Source: a virus
Reading direction: 5' to 3' (one strand)
IMG/VR virus record: IMGVR_UViG_3300033143_002119
Location: 1 to 25,906 of that record
Length of the DNA stretch: 25,906 nt
The notes below the pieces were generated by a model. That model did no database searches and was not told the DNA's origin. It was given only the letters and a program-made list of their open reading frames with translations. Both the position numbers and the translations under genes were made by a program. Below, piece after piece: positions 6,118 through 13,398 of the stretch (positions within the stretch are counted from its first letter, which is position 1; each line of letters starts with the position of its first letter).

Positions 6118-7089
6118 TCAGTAGCTCCACGTCAGGCCGAGCGCGTACCAAATCCCGTGACATGTACTCGACCCTGACAGCTTGATCGTTGTGCCGCTAT
6201 AGCTCCAACACGTGCCGCTGTGCGTCGTGAGCGTCTCGCTCTTCGCGACGCCGGACGCCGCCCAGTACGCGCCGTGGTCGTTGACAATGGACCACACAGA
6301 CGCGCCCACCGTCGAGCCCGTCGCGTCGCTGGTAGGTATCGTCCCGAGCAGCCGCGTCGAGCGCACGTAGCCGAGCACCTCGGTCGCGGTGATCTGCCAG
6401 ATCGAGCAGTCCAGCCCGGACAGCCGCAGGCGCACGACGCCGGAGCCGTTGGACTTCCACGCTTGCACCTCGGTCACCTGGCTGTGCCCCGTGTAGAGCA
6501 GCTGCCAGCCCGCGCCGAGTGCTGTGCCGTCGACTGTCCAGTGACCTTCGCCGCCTATGTTCGAGGCGTCAAGCGTGCCGTTGGGACACTTGGCATACAT
6601 CCGCAGATCGAGCAGCGTCGAGTTAGCGTAGCCGACCGCCGTCGCGTCTGCGCTGCCGCCGCCCATCGCGAAGGTGTAGGCCGTGGTAGTGCTATCCGGG
6701 GCGACGGTCGTCGAGTCCATCGTCGCGGTGCTGCAGACAAACGGCGTGCCGTCACAGCTCGCCGCCGAGTTGTACGGGAAGCGGTTGATCTGCGACGGCT
6801 CGATCGGCCAGCCGGTGTCGGTCGCGTCGACGGTGTACGGTAGCGCGTTCGCCGCGAAGCAGGCCGCTGTGATCCCTGTTGCGTCCTGCGGATAGCAGAT
6901 CGTGCCGGTGCGAGCGTAGCCGCTGTGCCAGTCGAGCGGCGGCGTCGTGCTGCTGCTCGCGTCGAGCGCGGTGCTCTGATGTCCGGGGGATAGCACGCCG
7001 GAATCGGCGCCGCCGACGATGGTTACAAGCCCCACGCCGACGAGCGCCACGATCCCGACGATGCCGCCAACGATGCTACGGCGGGTCAT
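6118..7089 (-). CDS. membrane-anchored putative receptor-binding protein
   Basis: A 323-residue protein. The N-terminus is MTRRS followed by a long hydrophobic helix (about residues 6-27), a signal anchor. A Ser/Thr-rich linker follows, then a domain with spaced Cys (ICYPQ, ACFAA, SCDGTPFVC, KCPNG, LDCSI, GTCW, STCHG). From PYTVDAT (84-90) to the end it resembles the C-terminal domain of the frameshifted 3896-5636 product, including the closing C.G.WY.L pattern. AGGAG lies 10 bases before the ATG at 7089. Predicted topology puts the Cys domain outside the cytoplasm, which is odd for a tail fibre. It could be an envelope protein displayed by the infected cell, or a virion protein whose hydrophobic N-terminus inserts into the baseplate. 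Confidence 0.55.
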   Translation of the reverse strand: MTRRSIVGGIVGIVALVGVGLVTIVGGADSGVLSPGHQSTALDASSSTTPPLDWHSGYARTGTICYPQDATGITAACFAANALPYTVDATDTGWPIEPSQINRFPYNSAASCDGTPFVCSTATMDSTTVAPDSTTTAYTFAMGGGSADATAVGYANSTLLDLRMYAKCPNGTLDASNIGGEGHWTVDGTALGAGWQLLYTGHSQVTEVQAWKSNGSGVVRLRLSGLDCSIWQITATEVLGYVRSTRLLGTIPTSDATGSTVGASVWSIVNDHGAYWAASGVAKSETLTTHSGTCWSYSGTTIKLSGSSTCHGIWYALGLTWSY

Positions 7090-7092
7090 CGG

Positions 7093-7524
7093 CTACCACT
7101 CCTGCGCGTCGATCGTGAGCTCGATCACCTGATTCGCGGAGACGCCGGAGACCACCTCGAGATAGGCGTAGCGCGCGTTCGGGTTGTGCTCCAACACGGC
7201 CATCTGGCCGAGGGTCGTCGAGAGATTGGCGTACCCGACGAGGTTGAAGCGCCCGGAGCAGTGCCACTGTTCCGTGTCGGGGTTGTAATTCCAGTAGGCG
7301 CAGAGCCAGTTGGCGTTGGTGGCGTCGGTGCCAGAGAAACGCGCGGAGATGAGCACCTTTTTCGGGCCGCGCCGAACCTTGGACACCTCGCCGTCTGACT
7401 GCGGCGCGAAGGTAGCGTGCACGGTGCCGACGCCAGACGGCGCGCTGTTGGCTGCCGTGATCGGCACCTCGTAGTCTGTGGCGTCGGCGGGATTGAGAGA
7501 AAGGGGCTTGTGTCGATAGGCCAT
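7093..7524 (-). CDS. hypothetical beta-rich fibre-region protein
   Basis: A 143-residue protein with no membrane segment. Strand-rich segments (KKVLISARFSG, WLCAYWNYNPDTEQWHCSGRFNLVG, YAYLEVVSG, VIELTIDAQEW) suggest a beta-sandwich. GAGGAG lies about nine bases before the ATG at 7524. It follows the only gap of about 100 bases in the fibre block and stands between the propeller fibre and the anchored protein. It may be a structural or attachment protein; the family is not recognised. Confidence 0.6.
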   Translation of the reverse strand: MAYRHKPLSLNPADATDYEVPITAANSAPSGVGTVHATFAPQSDGEVSKVRRGPKKVLISARFSGTDATNANWLCAYWNYNPDTEQWHCSGRFNLVGYANLSTTLGQMAVLEHNPNARYAYLEVVSGVSANQVIELTIDAQEW

Positions 7525-7630
7525 GCTGACTGCTCCTCGGTTAGCTTTCCGTGTTTGTCCTACGTGGCTTTGATAATCCCACGGCGCGCGCCGGCGCGAA
7601 AGGCCAGGCGAATGGTTGTTAACGGGTTAA
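7525..7630. other. 106-base intergenic gap with palindromes
   Basis: The gap between the propeller-fibre stop and the next gene carries a perfect 12-base palindrome (CGCGCCGGCGCG, 7587-7598). It also has two HpaI-type palindromes in tandem (GTTAAC at 7618-7623 and 7626-7631). TGTTAACGGG here (7617-7626) also occurs at 22615-22624. No T-tailed terminator and no convincing promoter were found. Confidence 0.5.
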
Positions 7631-8944
7631 CTAGGATCGACCGGTGAACGGCAGCGCCAGCGTGTAGAGCGGTTTTCGCCCCGGGTCGGTGCCTCGGACT
7701 CGCATGTACGTGCGCGGAGCGCCGCCCACTTCGAGCGCTCGCAGCTTCGTCACGGCTGCGGCGTCCTGGCAGTAGACGGCCTCGCCGTCGCAGCAGATGA
7801 GCTCTCCGCTCTGCACGCTGGCCTTCGTCGCGACGGCGCCAGGGTGGGCGGCCGACGCGGTGATCTGCCAGAGCTTGTCGTTTTCGTCTGCGGCGTAAAC
7901 GAAGTCGCCGTCGCAGCAGAGCGCGTAGACGTTCAGGGTGGCGTTGCCCACGTTGATCGACCAGAGCACCGTGCCGTCGACGCGGTCGAGGCAGAACAGG
8001 TTGCGCGTCGGGCCGGCCGCCGTCGCGAAGTCGTCGGTCGCGACGTAGACGTGGTCGCCGTCGCTGCACATTGCGCGGATCGTCGGCGCGTTGGTGTCGA
8101 TCGCGACGGACCATGCCGGGGCTGCGCCGGGCAGCGCGTAGGCCCAGACGTCGTTGCCGCCGTTGCGGTCGCCGCCGCAGTAGCACTGGTCGTCGTCGAT
8201 CGCCAGCCCGCGCAGCTGCGCCGAGCCGGTGCTGTTTGTCGCCCGAAATGACATAGTAGCGCTGCCCTGCCAGATGTCGATATCACCGGCGCCGGTGTTG
8301 CCGGAGATCCCGGCGACCCTGCTGCCGTTGGTCACGAGCACGTTGTGCCCGAACGTTGCGCCGACGCTGGCGACGTTGGTCGAGTCACTGTCGCGACGGA
8401 ACAGCCCCGGGTTCGCGGCGTTGGAGACGTAGAAGATATGCTCGCCGCTGCAGCACAGCGCCGCGACCTCGGCTGTCAGGGGATCGATCTCCCAGATCTC
8501 CGATCCATCGTCTGGGCTCGCCGCCACGACGTAGTAGCTCGACGTGCCGGCGACGTAGTATACCTGGCCGCCGTCGCAGCAGATGTGCTTTGGGTTTAGG
8601 CCGCCGGTCGCCGTCGTCGTCGTCGTGTAGCGCTGGTCGAGACGGCTGTAGAATACGTTCGTCGAGTCTGGCGGGATCACGGTAAAACAGCTGCGCAGGT
8701 CGCATTCGTCGATCCCTTCTTTGAGCGTTGTGAACTGACGCACGAGGATCGGGTCGAGCCAGAGCAGCAGGTCGCCGAGTAGCTCCTGGAACCAGTTGAA
8801 CTCGTCGTTGTCGGGGATCTGGTTTGGTGCCCAGCCGTTGGCGCGCACGGCGCCGCCAGGGTCGGTCGATCCGTAGGTCGGGCTGCCGCTCGTGCGCCAC
8901 CCTACGCTGGCGTACAGTGCCGGTTTCGTAATGCGTTCGCTCAT
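7631..8944 (-). CDS. tail fibre with a seven-bladed Cys-rich beta-propeller
   Basis: A 437-residue protein. Residues 1-100 resemble a tail-fibre attachment end, with the pattern ANGWAPNQIPDNDEFNWFQ seen in many fibre N-termini. From about residue 119, seven repeats begin at roughly 119, 161, 200, 246, 289, 340 and 381 (about 44 residues apart). The best-kept ones share CCDG..VYYV, CCSGEHIFYV, MCSDGDHVYVA, CCDGDFVYAA and CCDGEAVYC. Spacing and the outer-strand pattern fit a PQQ/WD-like beta-propeller, so this is probably a receptor-binding fibre. Vicinal Cys pairs in repeated blade positions are unusual. The ATG at 8944 overlaps the upstream stop (ATGA), with AAGG upstream. Confidence 0.65.
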   Translation of the reverse strand: MSERITKPALYASVGWRTSGSPTYGSTDPGGAVRANGWAPNQIPDNDEFNWFQELLGDLLLWLDPILVRQFTTLKEGIDECDLRSCFTVIPPDSTNVFYSRLDQRYTTTTTATGGLNPKHICCDGGQVYYVAGTSSYYVVAASPDDGSEIWEIDPLTAEVAALCCSGEHIFYVSNAANPGLFRRDSDSTNVASVGATFGHNVLVTNGSRVAGISGNTGAGDIDIWQGSATMSFRATNSTGSAQLRGLAIDDDQCYCGGDRNGGNDVWAYALPGAAPAWSVAIDTNAPTIRAMCSDGDHVYVATDDFATAAGPTRNLFCLDRVDGTVLWSINVGNATLNVYALCCDGDFVYAADENDKLWQITASAAHPGAVATKASVQSGELICCDGEAVYCQDAAAVTKLRALEVGGAPRTYMRVRGTDPGRKPLYTLALPFTGRS

Positions 8945-9498
8945 GGGGTGATCCTTGTCGCGAGCCGCCCTTGATTGAAGCCAGGCCCGGAGTTGAAACG
9001 AAATACGCCGGCGTCGTCGCCTTCGTGCAGTGTGTAGCTGACGCCGACAGGCCGCAGAATTTCCAGCACGCGGATTACGCGCGCGCGCCAGTCGTCGACA
9101 ACAGGCGCGTCGGTTTCGTATTCCAGCCGATAGTGCGCCAGCGAAAAGACGGTGTAGCGCACCGCTTTGCCGATGAGGGTCGACGCGATGGCAATGATCT
9201 CCTTCGCCGTCGCATCGCTCTGGTGAGCGGCGATTATGATCTCGAGCACCTGTGCATAGTCGCCGTCGCTCAGGTTGCCGCGCAGCTCGTCGAAAATGCC
9301 GCCGTACTCGTCGAGGATATCGCCGGTCGCGTTCGCGAGCCGGCTATTGGTGAGCACCTGCCACAGCACGTCCTCGAGTAGCTGCACCTCGTCGGCCAGG
9401 ATTTCGGTCAGCGCCGGTATGCGCGCCTTCTCGCGTGCCCAGCCCTGCATTTGCGCGACCGCCCGCGCGGCATGGTCGGTGATTTTGGTGATAGTCAT
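8941..9498 (-). CDS. DUF2612-type baseplate protein
   Basis: A 185-residue protein resembling the DUF2612 phage family. The core is LLEDVLWQVLTNSRLANATGDILDEYGGIFDELRGNLSDGDY (about residues 40-82), followed by a helical segment with TAKEIIAIASTLIG. This family follows the J protein in simple contractile tails, where P2 has gpI, and probably links the baseplate edge to the fibres. The start overlaps the J stop as TAATG and the stop overlaps the fibre start as ATGA, so it is tightly coupled on both sides. Confidence 0.7.
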   Translation of the reverse strand: MTITKITDHAARAVAQMQGWAREKARIPALTEILADEVQLLEDVLWQVLTNSRLANATGDILDEYGGIFDELRGNLSDGDYAQVLEIIIAAHQSDATAKEIIAIASTLIGKAVRYTVFSLAHYRLEYETDAPVVDDWRARVIRVLEILRPVGVSYTLHEGDDAGVFRFNSGPGFNQGRLATRITP

Positions 9499-10685
9499 TA
9501 GCTGTTGACCGTGACATTGGTGTCGAAGTGCGGCACCTCGTCGAGCTCGGGATACAGCGGCACGGTATCGCCGGCGCCAGGTGCGCCCCCGATCTTGATC
9601 CGCAGGTCGCAGTGGTCGATCCCCGGCACCTGCTCGCGCACGTAGTCTACGAGGTCATCGGGGAGCACCTTCGAGCCGAGCGTATAGCTGTTGTCGTAGA
9701 GCTTGAGCGCCGCCTCGACGTCAGCGTCGCCGGTCGTCGGGTATTCGCTCGTTACCGTCAGGTTCAGGATCGCGTAAAGCTCGACCTGGGAGCCGTACTC
9801 GAAGCCAAACTCCTGCTCGAAACCGGCGTCGTCGGTCACGGTGTAGCGCTCGGAACCGTCGACGTAGATCCCGGCCGGGGACACGGCCCAGGTCGCCTCG
9901 ATGATCTCCTGCTCTTGCGCGACCGATAGCCCGGTCGGCCATACCACGAGGCGATAACTCTTGCCCGGGATGCCGCGCGCGTCGGTGATCAATGTCAGGT
10001 TTTCGATCACGGTCGCCGCCGTCACGGCGTCAAGCGCTTCGATCTTTGCGCGGATGGACGCAGGGCGCGCCGTGCCGCCCGCTGACAGGCTCGCCTTCTG
10101 ACGGCGCCTGTAGGCCGCGTCGGTCTCCACCTCGACGCCTGCGACCGCTGCCGCGGCGTTGGTTACAGTGGTCCAGCCCGCGACCGCGTCGACGATCTCG
10201 GTGATTGACGCCGCCGTCGCCTCCTGCGCGCCGATCGGTGCGCACGTGCCCGAAACGTCGACCGTACCGCCGCCGCCGATCGTTGCGGGGTCGTCGAGCG
10301 CCCAGTAGATATCCGTCGTGCCGGGCACGCGCGCACGCTTGCCGGCCGCGATCACCGTCGCAGGAGTGCCGCCCAGCGTCAGCGTTACGGTCGAGTAGGT
10401 CGCCGCCCGCCGCCGAACGTTGATCAGCGCGCCGAGGTTGTCGAGCTCTACCCCTTCGGCCGCGTCGCGGTCGCGCGCGTCGAGCGTCGCCTGTAGCAGA
10501 TCATACGCCTGGCCGAGCGCGTCGGCCGGCGGGTCGAGGATCTGCGATAGGCCCTTGTCGGCCTCGAGCTGCGCGTCGACGCCCCACTCCGGCGACGCGA
10601 TGACCGCCTCGTCGATGTTTTCGCGCACCTGCGCCGTGTTGAGGAGGTTCGCGCCGCTGCCGTCGTAAGTCGGGATCGTGCTCAT
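9498..10685 (-). CDS. J: baseplate J-like protein
   Basis: A 395-residue protein of the baseplate J/gp47 family, which forms the wedge periphery around the hub. Seen: an N-terminal helical part with ADALGQAYDLLQATLDARDRDAAEGVELDNLGAL, a beta-rich part (TVTLTLGGTPATVIAAGKRARVPGT), ETDAAYRRRQKASLSAGGTARPASI typical of the family core, and C-terminal LVDYVREQVPGIDHCDLRI. The length is within the family range. The start at 10685 overlaps the gp25-like stop (ATGA), the usual order gp25 then J. The symbol follows the P2 naming by analogy. Confidence 0.85.
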   Translation of the reverse strand: MSTIPTYDGSGANLLNTAQVRENIDEAVIASPEWGVDAQLEADKGLSQILDPPADALGQAYDLLQATLDARDRDAAEGVELDNLGALINVRRRAATYSTVTLTLGGTPATVIAAGKRARVPGTTDIYWALDDPATIGGGGTVDVSGTCAPIGAQEATAASITEIVDAVAGWTTVTNAAAAVAGVEVETDAAYRRRQKASLSAGGTARPASIRAKIEALDAVTAATVIENLTLITDARGIPGKSYRLVVWPTGLSVAQEQEIIEATWAVSPAGIYVDGSERYTVTDDAGFEQEFGFEYGSQVELYAILNLTVTSEYPTTGDADVEAALKLYDNSYTLGSKVLPDDLVDYVREQVPGIDHCDLRIKIGGAPGAGDTVPLYPELDEVPHFDTNVTVNS

Positions 10686-11023
10686 GATGTCACCGTTACC
10701 GGCCCGTAGACCGTATCAGCCGTGATCGTCAGTACCTTCGTCGCCGGGTCGAGCGAGATGTCGCATGCGATGAGTGATCCTTCGCCGAGCACCTTATCGG
10801 TCACACGCCTGACCCAGCCTTCGAGCACCGTATCCGGCACGCCGCGCTCGCTCGTCGCCGCGCGATAGGGGAAGCCTGCCTCGGTGTCGAAGGCCCACTC
10901 GCCGAGCCCGATCGACAGGTGGATCCAGAGCTGCTGCACCTTCTCGTCGTCGCCGCTGACGGTTGAGACCAGGCCGTTATCCCAGGCAATGTCGCCGGCG
11001 GCGTCGAGCAGGATGTCAGTCAT
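10682..11023 (-). CDS. gp25-like baseplate wedge protein
   Basis: A 113-residue protein of the GPW/gp25 family, the inner wedge subunit that carries a lysozyme-like fold without activity and starts sheath polymerisation. Seen: an N-terminal DILLDAAGDIAWDNGLVSTVSG, then KVQQLWIHLSIGLGEWAFDTEAGFPY, which matches the conserved region (helix followed by G.....P.GfPY-like turn). The gene is flanked by the spike and J genes with ATGA overlaps on both sides. Confidence 0.8.
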   Translation of the reverse strand: MTDILLDAAGDIAWDNGLVSTVSGDDEKVQQLWIHLSIGLGEWAFDTEAGFPYRAATSERGVPDTVLEGWVRRVTDKVLGEGSLIACDISLDPATKVLTITADTVYGPVTVTS

Positions 11024-11667
11024 ATCGCTTTGACCTTCGTGGCTGCGCAGCTGCCGACCGCCGTAAGCGCCGTGAACAGTACTGTCGGCACGACGCCGTG
11101 GCCTGCGTGGCTGTGCGCGTCCACTGTGTCGCGGATGAATTGCAACTCCGTTACAACGTCGACCGCCAGGGCGACCAGTTTCGTTGCCGTCGAGTCGCCT
11201 AGCAGTAGCTCGGCCGCCTTGATTACGAGCGCGCCGGCTTTGTATGCGTCGGCTGCGAGCGGTACCGACACCGGCTGCGACCCTGGCTCGAACACGGCGT
11301 CTGACAGTGAGTTGCGCCGCTTGAGGGCAAGCGGGTCTAGCTCGGTTGCTTGCATGCGCCAGGCGCTGATATCGGCGCCGGCGACCCGGATCCAGCCGAA
11401 GTCACCTGCGACCAGATCGCCGACGATCGACCACGTCGATCCGGCTGGCCAGCGCACCTGCAAATCGTGGCACGGGGCGGCCGTTGTGAGCTGGTCGCGC
11501 CGCGGCACGAGCACGAGCGGCTGGACCGTCGCCGTCTGCTGCGCGGCGTTGTAAGCGATCACCTTCGCCGGCAGGTCACCGAAGCCGGCCTCGGCGCCCT
11601 TCGTCTTCGCGACCAGCTTTAGCAGCTCGCCGAAGGTGGTCGCTCCTTCTGTGCTTACAGGGTCCAT
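11020..11667 (-). CDS. Gp138-like tail spike tip protein
   Basis: A 215-residue protein. Residues about 30-105 look like the OB-fold of Gp138/gpV spikes (LPAKVIAYNAAQQTATVQPLV, then WSIVGDLVAGDFGWIRVAG). The C-terminal part looks like a short beta-helix and holds HSHAGH at 185-190; His-X-His motifs at spike tips of P2 gpV and phi92 Gp138 bind an iron ion, so the same is likely here. The start at 11667 overlaps the hub stop (TAATG); the longer frame to 11745 runs through the hub gene. It probably forms the trimeric membrane-piercing spike below the hub. Confidence 0.7.
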   Translation of the reverse strand: MDPVSTEGATTFGELLKLVAKTKGAEAGFGDLPAKVIAYNAAQQTATVQPLVLVPRRDQLTTAAPCHDLQVRWPAGSTWSIVGDLVAGDFGWIRVAGADISAWRMQATELDPLALKRRNSLSDAVFEPGSQPVSVPLAADAYKAGALVIKAAELLLGDSTATKLVALAVDVVTELQFIRDTVDAHSHAGHGVVPTVLFTALTAVGSCAATKVKAI

Positions 11668-12473
11668 TATGCCGCCAGCCTTACGCCGACGAGGTCGGAC
11701 TGCCAGAGCAGCTCGGTGTCGCCTTTGTCGTGCGCAGAGGTGCAACGGAACGCGCCGGAAATCATCCGCGACTTGATCGCGAAGCCGCCGCCAGGGCGCA
11801 CAGCGCCGAGCTGCGACGTGCTCACCTTGACGCCCTTGTCCGCTCGCTCCGGGCTGCCGATCATGCCGGACGGTACGCTGATAATCGGGGCGTTGCCTGG
11901 CATCGCCTGACCCAGGGCGAGCAGCTGAAAGGCGCCGTCCTGTAGCGACCAGCTCGCCTGCTCGCCGGAGTAGAGCTCGTCGAGTACCTCGTCGACGCTG
12001 CCGCCGAAGGTGGGCGGCGCCTGGTATACGCGCTCGGGGATCGGCGCGATGTAGCCGCGCGCGATAGCATTCGCGGCGAGCAGGTCAGAGAGCACCTGCG
12101 TGCGCGTCGTGCCGGCTGGATACGACCCGGCGAACGTGCCGGTCTGCATTATCAGCTTCCCGTCGGTGGCCTCAAGCGTCGTGATCTGATTTGGGTGTGA
12201 CACCTTCGTTTTTACGCCGCCCTTGCGAAGCGCACCGTAGAACAATGAGCCCGGCACCGTCTCGCCGGCGAGTACATGTAGCGCCATGCCTGGTGTTTCG
12301 AGGAAGGTCAGCGACGCCGGGGCGAGGTTGTAGATCTCGACCTTCGCTTTATTCGGCGTGCTGCCTGCTGTGCGTTCGATATCGAAGGCGATGTATAGCC
12401 GCGACCACTTCCGGCCAATGGTGCCCGGTAGGCCGACGTCGATCTGTACGATGCGCGGGGCGATGCGCATCAT
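11667..12473 (-). CDS. baseplate hub protein (gp27/gpD-like)
   Basis: A 268-residue protein. Seen: SRLYIAFDIERTAGSTPNKAKVEIYNLAP near residues 25-53, a pattern common in hub proteins of simple contractile tails, then GSLFYGALRKGGVKT, a helical DTL-type segment (TRTQVLSDLLAANAIA) and a second beta domain. Its place between the plug and spike genes is the hub position. Two ATG codons lie in tandem (12473 and 12470). The first overlaps the previous stop as ATGA, and I prefer it. Confidence in hub function rests mainly on gene order. Confidence 0.6.
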   Translation of the reverse strand: MMRIAPRIVQIDVGLPGTIGRKWSRLYIAFDIERTAGSTPNKAKVEIYNLAPASLTFLETPGMALHVLAGETVPGSLFYGALRKGGVKTKVSHPNQITTLEATDGKLIMQTGTFAGSYPAGTTRTQVLSDLLAANAIARGYIAPIPERVYQAPPTFGGSVDEVLDELYSGEQASWSLQDGAFQLLALGQAMPGNAPIISVPSGMIGSPERADKGVKVSTSQLGAVRPGGGFAIKSRMISGAFRCTSAHDKGDTELLWQSDLVGVRLAA

Positions 12474-12847
12474 ACGACCTCGATCGTGATCGCTGCTGCC
12501 GCCGTCGGGTCGGCCAGGTCGGCAGGCTCGAGGTAGACCAGATGACAGCGGCGCCCGAGATCTTCGTAGCCGCACTCAACGCCACTATCGCTCGTGTCCC
12601 AGATCGCGATGTCGCCAGGCGGCAGCCCCGGGATCTGGTAGGTCTCGAGCAGTGGCGTGTCGATGCTCAAGCGCTTGCCGAGTAGCAGCGGCTCGTCGGC
12701 TGCATCGTACAGATATAGATACCATCGGTCCGTGCGCTCGGCGTAGCGTAGCACGACGCGGAACGTATCATCGCCGAGCTGGATCGTGTAGTCGTACTCG
12801 GGCACCTGCTCGACGTCGGCGATGTCAAACGGCGGCAGCTGGATCAT
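12470..12847 (-). CDS. baseplate plug protein (Pam3 gp18-like)
   Basis: A 125-residue protein resembling the small plug proteins of minimal contractile baseplates. It has an N-terminal extended segment, a FRVVLRYAERTDRWYLYLYDAADEPLLLG core (beta-strands around a Trp) and a C-terminal segment LVYLEPADL. In cyanophage Pam3 such a protein closes the tube next to the hub. I place the start at 12847, where AGGG is nine bases upstream and the ATG overlaps the previous TGA as ATGA; an in-frame ATG at 12856 lies too near that site. Confidence 0.6.
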   Translation of the reverse strand: MIQLPPFDIADVEQVPEYDYTIQLGDDTFRVVLRYAERTDRWYLYLYDAADEPLLLGKRLSIDTPLLETYQIPGLPPGDIAIWDTSDSGVECGYEDLGRRCHLVYLEPADLADPTAAAAITIEVV

Positions 12848-13398
12848 GAGAACCATCCCTTGAGCTTGTAGATCCAGTCGGTCTGCTTTGGCGTGCTCGG
12901 CTTCGGCTTGCCGGCGCCGGCGCCGCCCTTCGTCGGCTTCGGCGTCGCGCGCTTGCGCACCGACGGCTTGAGCCTCGACGCCGGGATCGTCGTGTACTCC
13001 GGCGCGGGGATGCGCACGGTCTGACAGTCGATCGCGAAGCGCATCATGTCGCCGTCGCCCTGGCCCGTGTTGGCGTCGTCGGTCGCTATTACCACCTCGC
13101 GCGCCCACCAGTGGGTTATCAACAATACCGGCTGCATTGCCGCCGCGACCGCTTCCAGCGCTGCGTCAGCCTGCGATACGCGCTGTTGTGATACCGGCAG
13201 GCCCCACGGCCATGCTGTGATCACGCCCTCGACGCGAAACTTAGTCGGGCCGCGGTTGCCGAAGTCGCTCATGTTCGCGCCGGCCTCGACGGGCTTGTCT
13301 GTCCACTTAACGGCGCCGCGTCTGCCCTCCTTGAGATCGGCATCGAACTCGAAAAGGATCGCGTACGTCGCAGCGTCGAGTAGGTAAACCTCGCTCAT
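12844..13398 (-). CDS. Dit-like tail hub/initiator protein
   Basis: A 184-residue protein. The N-terminal part (AVKWTDKPVEAGANMSDFGNRGPTKFRVEGVIT) resembles the N-terminal domain of Dit-like phage proteins, which join tube, tape measure and hub. The C-terminal 45 residues are Lys/Pro/Gly-rich (RKRATPKPTKGG) and end in a short amphipathic helix, WIYKLKGWF. No LysM domain is present. The start overlaps the tape-measure stop (ATGA), a usual place for this gene. Confidence 0.6.
   Translation of the reverse strand: MSEVYLLDAATYAILFEFDADLKEGRRGAVKWTDKPVEAGANMSDFGNRGPTKFRVEGVITAWPWGLPVSQQRVSQADAALEAVAAAMQPVLLITHWWAREVVIATDDANTGQGDGDMMRFAIDCQTVRIPAPEYTTIPASRLKPSVRKRATPKPTKGGAGAGKPKPSTPKQTDWIYKLKGWFS

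Noticed and set aside
5640-7089. Anchored lectin-like proteins as lysogenic-conversion cargo
   Set aside because: They sit in the fibre block with tight spacing on the same strand as the structural genes; no independent promoter is visible, so a virion or late role cannot be set aside.
7568-7600. Minus-strand promoter in the 7525-7630 gap (TTTCGC-17-GATTAT)
   Set aside because: The -35 box matches poorly and the spacer is a GC palindrome.
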